A stretch of 64,000 nucleotides of DNA, taken from NCBI RefSeq assembly GCF_916619195.1, contig NZ_CAKAKL010000006.1, forward strand, positions 248,001 to 312,000. The letters run 5' to 3'. Positions 60,283 to 64,000 of this stretch are shown here, one piece after another. This DNA comes from Inquilinus sp. Marseille-Q2685. GTDB taxonomy: Bacteria; Pseudomonadota; Alphaproteobacteria; DSM-16000; Inquilinaceae. Under the pieces are notes generated by a model. It was not told where the DNA came from, made no database searches, and saw nothing but the letters and a program-made list of their open reading frames with translations. Each line of letters starts with the position of its first letter. Positions within the stretch are counted from its first letter, which is position 1. A program made the position numbers and the translations under genes.

Positions 60283-60300
60283 ACAGTTTCGCCAAACTGT
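60283..60300. promoter_or_regulatory. palindromic operator candidate between EamA and MocR genes
   Basis: ACAGTTT-CGCC-AAACTGT, a perfect 7-bp inverted repeat, 22 bases before the MocR start and 49 before the EamA start. Its position suits a site bound by the MocR protein itself. Confidence 0.55.
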
Positions 60301-60322
60301 CCTGGTCCGGAGCCCGGTACGG

Positions 60323-61738
60323 ATGCTCGATCTGGTCCCTGCGCCGCGAGACGGCGCCACCCTTGTATCCACCGTGATGGACGGCATCCGGCAGCGGATC
60401 GAGAGCCGTGCCCTGGCACCGGGCGCCAAGGTGCCGTCGATCCGCCGCCTGGCCGAGGCGCTGGGCGTCTCGAAATCGACCGTGGTCGAGGCCTATGACC
60501 GGCTGGCGGCGGAAGGCGCGATCGCCGCCCGCCCCGGATCCGGCTTCTACGTCGCCCGGCGCGCGCAGCCTTTGACCCTGGCCGAGCCCGGCCGGCGGCT
60601 GGACCGGACGATCGACCCGCTGTGGATCGCCCGCCAGTCGCTGGAGACGCCGGAGCCCGGCGCCGGCCCGGCGCTGAAGCCCGGCTGCGGCTGGCTGCCG
60701 GCCGACTGGATGCCCGACCCGGCGATCCGCCGGGCCCTGCGCGGCCTGGCCCGGTCGGAGGGCGAAGGGCTGGTCGAGTACGACTCGCCGCTGGGCTTCG
60801 CCCCGCTGCGCCGGCACCTGGCAGGGCGGCTGGCGGAGCGCGGCATCGCCGCCGAGGCCGGGCAGATCCTGCTGGCCGACGGCGGCACCCAGGCGATCGA
60901 CCTGATCGGCCGATTCCTGCTGGAGCCCGGCGATTCCGTGCTGGTCGACGACCCCTGCTACTTCAATTTCCTGGGCGTGCTGCGTGCCCACCGGGCCCGG
61001 GTGATCGGCGTGCCGCGCACCCCGGCCGGCCCCGACCTCGACGCCTTCGCCCGCGCTGCGGCGGAGCACCGGCCGAAGCTCTACGTCACCAACGCCGCCC
61101 TGCACAACCCGACCGGCGCCAGCCTGGCGCCGCAGGCCGCGCACCGGCTGCTGACACTGGCCGAGGCGCACGACCTGGTGGTGGTCGAGGACGACATCTT
61201 CGCCGATTTCGAGACTGAGCCGTCGCCGCGCCTGGCCGCGCTGGACGGGCTGCAGCGGGTGATCCATATCGGCAGCTTCTCCAAGACCCTGTCCGCCGCG
61301 GTGCGCTGCGGCTTCATCGCCGCCCGGCCGGACTGGGTCGAGGGGCTGACCGACCTGAAACTGGCCACCAGCTTCTCCAACGGCGCCCTGGCGGCACGGC
61401 TGGTGCACCGGCTGCTGACCGACGGCAGCTATCGCCGCCACGTCGAAGGGCTGCGCGGCCGGCTGGCGCGGGCGATGGGCGAGACGGCGCGGCGGCTCGG
61501 CGCCCTCGGCCTGGCGCCCTGGGTCGAGCCGCGCGGCGGCATGTTCCTGTGGGCGGCCCTGCCCGACGGCCTCGATTCGGCCGAGGTGGCGCGCCGCGCC
61601 TTGGCCCGCGACGTGGTGCTGGCGCCCGGCGACGTGTTCAGCCCGTCCCGCAGCGCCAGCCGGTACCTGCGCTTCAACGTCGCCCAGTCGGCCAGCCCTC
61701 GGGTCTTCACGGTTCTGGAGGAGGCGATGCGTGGGTGA
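60323..61738 (+). CDS. MocR/PdxR-family regulator with aminotransferase domain
   Basis: 471 residues: GntR-type winged helix at the N-terminus (VMDGIRQRIESRALAPGAKVPSIRRLAEALGVSKSTVVEAYDRL, in pieces) joined to a fold-type I aminotransferase domain with NPTGASL, the PLP Lys in GSFSKTL and an Arg near the C-terminus. These regulators sense PLP or an amino-acid adduct. Divergent from the EamA permease. Confidence 0.93.
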   Translation: MLDLVPAPRDGATLVSTVMDGIRQRIESRALAPGAKVPSIRRLAEALGVSKSTVVEAYDRLAAEGAIAARPGSGFYVARRAQPLTLAEPGRRLDRTIDPLWIARQSLETPEPGAGPALKPGCGWLPADWMPDPAIRRALRGLARSEGEGLVEYDSPLGFAPLRRHLAGRLAERGIAAEAGQILLADGGTQAIDLIGRFLLEPGDSVLVDDPCYFNFLGVLRAHRARVIGVPRTPAGPDLDAFARAAAEHRPKLYVTNAALHNPTGASLAPQAAHRLLTLAEAHDLVVVEDDIFADFETEPSPRLAALDGLQRVIHIGSFSKTLSAAVRCGFIAARPDWVEGLTDLKLATSFSNGALAARLVHRLLTDGSYRRHVEGLRGRLARAMGETARRLGALGLAPWVEPRGGMFLWAALPDGLDSAEVARRALARDVVLAPGDVFSPSRSASRYLRFNVAQSASPRVFTVLEEAMRG

Positions 61739-61766
61739 GGGTGCTTCCGTCGGACGTCAGAGCAGA

Positions 61767-61942
61767 TTGCCTCTCCCGCTTGCGCGACCTTTTCAGAATT
61801 CCAAACACCGTCATTGCGAGCGCAGCGAAGCAATCCAGGGGCCATGCGCACCGGCCCCTGGATTGCTTCGTCGGCTTCGCCTCCTCGCAATGACAGTGAG
61901 GGATGGGGCATTGTGAAAAGGTCGAGCAAGCGGGAGAGGCAA
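61767..61942. repeat. composite palindromic element (MITE-like)
   Basis: Outer arms 61767-61795 and 61914-61942 are inverted copies with 28 of 29 bases identical. Inside lies a second palindrome (61810-61894) of the widespread type that starts GTCATTGCGAG, with arms AATCCAGGGGCC and GGCCCCTGGATT around a short loop. The whole 176 bases could fold into one long hairpin. It fills the gap between the MocR and clpA genes. No transposase is present. Confidence 0.7.
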
Positions 61943-61964
61943 CGCAAAGCGCCGATCCGACCCC

Positions 61965-61994
61965 AAACAGAAAGGGCGCCCCGCAGGACGCCCT
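61965..61994 (-). terminator. rho-independent terminator of clpA
   Basis: On the minus strand AGGGCGTCC pairs with GGGCGCCCT (one G-U) around TGCG, followed by TTTCTGTTT. It lies 26 bases after the clpA stop. Confidence 0.8.
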
Positions 61995-62019
61995 CTCTTG
62001 TCTTCCGCCCAGCCGCCGC

Positions 62020-64000
62020 TCAGGCCAGCTCGGTCTCCTTGGTCGCGTCGTCGGAGGCCGGGGCCGAGGGGTTCTCGACATAGTCGAAGGTCAGGCTCTC
62101 GCCGTCTTCCGCCACGTCGACCCGGACCTGGCCGCCCTTGACCAGCTTGCCGAACAGCAGCTCGTTGGCCAGCGGCTTCTTGATGTGCTCCTGGATCACC
62201 CGGGCCATCGGCCGGGCGCCGTAGAGCTCGTCATAGCCGCGCTTGACCAGCCACTGCCGCGCCGCCGAGGACAACTCGACGGTGACGTGCCGGTCGGCCA
62301 GCTGGGTCTCGAGCTGGATCACGAACTTGTCGACCACCTGCGACACGATCTCCGGCGTCAGATGGCCGAAGGGGATGATCGCGTCGAGCCGGTTGCGGAA
62401 CTCCGGCGTGAACATCCGGTTGATCGCCTCCTTGTCCGCATCCTCCTTGCGCGTCGCGCCGAAGCCGATCGACTGCTTGGTCAGCTCGGTCGCGCCGGCA
62501 TTCGTGGTCATGATCAGGATGACGTTGCGGAAATCGACCGACTTGCCGTTGTGATCGGTCAGCTTCCCGTGATCCATGATCTGCAGCAGGATGTTGAAGA
62601 CGTCCGGATGCGCCTTCTCGATCTCGTCCAGCAGCAGCACGCAGTGCGGGTGCTGGTCGACCGAATCGGTCATCAGCCCGCCCTGGTCGAAGCCGACATA
62701 GCCCGGGGGCGCGCCGATCAGCCGGCTGACCGAATGCCGCTCCATGTATTCCGACATGTCGAAGCGCACCAGCTCGATGCCCAGCAGCCGGGACAGCTGC
62801 CGCGCCACCTCGGTCTTGCCGACGCCGGTCGGGCCGGAGAACAGGTAGTTGCCGATCGGCTTCTCCGGCTCCCTCAAGCCCGCGCGGGCCAGCTTGATCG
62901 CGGCCGACAGGGCGTCGATCGCCTGGTCCTGGCCGAACACCAGCGTCTTCAGGTCGCGGTCGAGCGTCTGCAGCAGCGCCTTGTCGTCGCGGCTGACGCT
63001 CTTCGGCGGGATCCGGGCGATCTTCGCCACCACCGCCTCGACGTCGCGCATGCCGATGGTCTTCTTCCGGCGCGACGGCGGCAGCAGCATCTGGGCGGCG
63101 CCGGCCTCGTCGATCACGTCGATCGCCTTGTCCGGCAGCTTGCGGTCGCCGATGTAGCGGGCCGACAGCTCCACCGCGGTGCGGATCGCGTCCGCGGTGT
63201 AGCGCACCTGGTGGTGCTTCTCGTAATAGCTCTTCAGCCCCTGCAGGATCTTGACCGTGTCGTCGACCGACGGCTCGTTGACGTCGATCTTCTGGAACCG
63301 GCGCACCAGGGCGCGGTCCTTCTCGAAATAGTTCCGGTATTCCTTGTAGGTGGTCGAGCCGATGCATTTCAGCGCGCCCGAGGCCAGGGCCGGCTTCAGC
63401 AGGTTGGAGGCGTCCATCGCCCCGCCCGAGGTGGCTCCGGCGCCGATCACGGTGTGGATCTCGTCGATGAACAGCACCGCGCCAGGCAGATTCTCCAGCT
63501 CGGTCATCACCGCCTTCAGCCGCTCCTCGAAATCGCCGCGGTAGCGGGTGCCGGCCAGGAGCGCGCCCATGTCGAGGGCGAAGATGGTGGCGTCGGCCAG
63601 CACCGGCGGCACCTCGCCGTCGACGATGCGGCGGGCCAGCCCCTCGGCGATCGCGGTCTTGCCGACCCCGGGGTCGCCGACATAGAGCGGGTTGTTCTTC
63701 GAGCGGCGGCAGAGGATCTGGATCGTCCGCTCGATCTCGGCCTCGCGGCCGATCAGCGGGTCGATCTTGCCCTTCGAGGCCTTCTCGTTGAGGTTGACGC
63801 AATAGGTCCTGAGCGCCTCCGAGCCCTTCTTCACGACCTTCTCCGCCTGCGCATCCTCGTCGGCGCCCGAGACCGGGCGCGATTCACCGGCCCCGCTGCC
63901 GCCCGACCGCGCCCCGCCCGAGGCGCCGGCCTTGGCGATGCCGTGGCTGATGTAGTTGACGGCGTCGAAGCGGGACATGTCCTGCTCCTGCAGGAAGTAC
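62020..64000 (-). CDS. clpA: ATP-dependent Clp protease ATP-binding subunit ClpA (5' end outside window)
   Basis: At least 660 residues of the Hsp100 unfoldase are visible; the frame stays open to the window edge (codons reading YFLQEQD before [13 protein letters not shown]), so the N-domain lies beyond. AAA-1 has GDPGVGKT and [12 protein letters not shown]-2 has GPTGVGKT and [11 protein letters not shown]. The loop SIGFG carries the IGF tripeptide that docks onto ClpP. The absence of the ClpB middle domain also supports ClpA. The tail is acidic. Confidence 0.95.
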   Translation of the reverse strand, partial: YFLQEQDMSRFDAVNYISHGIAKAGASGGARSGGSGAGESRPVSGADEDAQAEKVVKKGSEALRTYCVNLNEKASKGKIDPLIGREAEIERTIQILCRRSKNNPLYVGDPGVGKTAIAEGLARRIVDGEVPPVLADATIFALDMGALLAGTRYRGDFEERLKAVMTELENLPGAVLFIDEIHTVIGAGATSGGAMDASNLLKPALASGALKCIGSTTYKEYRNYFEKDRALVRRFQKIDVNEPSVDDTVKILQGLKSYYEKHHQVRYTADAIRTAVELSARYIGDRKLPDKAIDVIDEAGAAQMLLPPSRRKKTIGMRDVEAVVAKIARIPPKSVSRDDKALLQTLDRDLKTLVFGQDQAIDALSAAIKLARAGLREPEKPIGNYLFSGPTGVGKTEVARQLSRLLGIELVRFDMSEYMERHSVSRLIGAPPGYVGFDQGGLMTDSVDQHPHCVLLLDEIEKAHPDVFNILLQIMDHGKLTDHNGKSVDFRNVILIMTTNAGATELTKQSIGFGATRKEDADKEAINRMFTPEFRNRLDAIIPFGHLTPEIVSQVVDKFVIQLETQLADRHVTVELSSAARQWLVKRGYDELYGARPMARVIQEHIKKPLANELLFGKLVKGGQVRVDVAEDGESLTFDYVENPSAPASDDATKETELA

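Overview
The window reads as a chromosomal segment of a high-GC alphaproteobacterium, most likely of the Rhodospirillales (Azospirillum/Inquilinus-like). The basis is the strong GC codon bias, the ChvE-GguA-GguB sugar importer, the GguC/AraD1-type hydrolase, the CysNC fusion with an APS-type CysH, and dispersed palindromes typical of alphaproteobacterial genomes. No phage, plasmid or insertion sequence is evident.

Layout. 1-7.5 kb: LysR tail, Tas-like reductase, divergent tesA/ybbA-ybbP, a Bax-inhibitor-like membrane protein, a phosphatase and a Phd/RelE-type toxin-antitoxin pair. 7.5-20.7 kb: a saccharopine-dehydrogenase-like enzyme, then a sugar/sugar-acid catabolic cluster: aldose epimerase, FadR-type GntR regulator, IlvD/Edd dehydratase, two SDRs, AraD1/GguC hydrolase, an APH-type kinase overlapping an unusual enolase paralogue, rmuC and a KGSADH-like aldehyde dehydrogenase. 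20.7-21.5 kb: a Phd/VapC pair. 21.5-31.3 kb: an RNA-repair locus. 31.3-33 kb: TPP riboswitch-thiE-thiD. 33-37 kb: gguB-gguA-chvE. 37-40.4 kb: murJ, trpS and a TfoX_C protein. 40.6-46.4 kb: divergent sulfate-assimilation operons. 46.5-50.1 kb: small regulators and an orphan carrier protein. 50.3-64 kb: RND efflux pump, TauE/TIGR02186/Usp, CorA, LysR, EamA/MocR and clpA (cut by the window end).

The standout is the RNA-repair locus. A divergent rtcR faces a sigma-54 promoter that drives rsr (Ro/TROVE protein), rtcB (ligase), rtcA (cyclase), a MoxR-like AAA+ ATPase and a metallopeptidase/VWA protein. The 1.13 kb between rsr and rtcB is not coding. It resolves by eye into eight tandem units, each closed by a bacterial Y-RNA-type Ro-binding stem. 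Units 5-8 carry tRNA-like parts in permuted order (T-arm, then a closed acceptor stem, then in 5, 6 and 8 a D-arm), so the Ro stem stands where an anticodon arm would be. Small Y-RNA/tRNA-mimic genes next to rsr are known in other bacteria. A contiguous array of eight diversified members inside a full Rsr-RtcBA-AAA-VWA operon is the part I consider possibly undescribed.

How the genes work together. The 9-20 kb cluster fits oxidative, non-phosphorylative pentose or deoxysugar breakdown (dehydrogenase, aldonate dehydratase, ketodeoxy-acid dehydrogenase, diketo-acid hydrolase) plus a kinase/enolase-like branch of unknown substrate. The ChvE-GguAB importer could feed it, and both promoter regions carry a TTGTATGA core. 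The cys operons convert sulfate to sulfide and make the siroheme needed by the sulfite reductase. All functions are inferred from sequence motifs recognised by eye; no database search was run.
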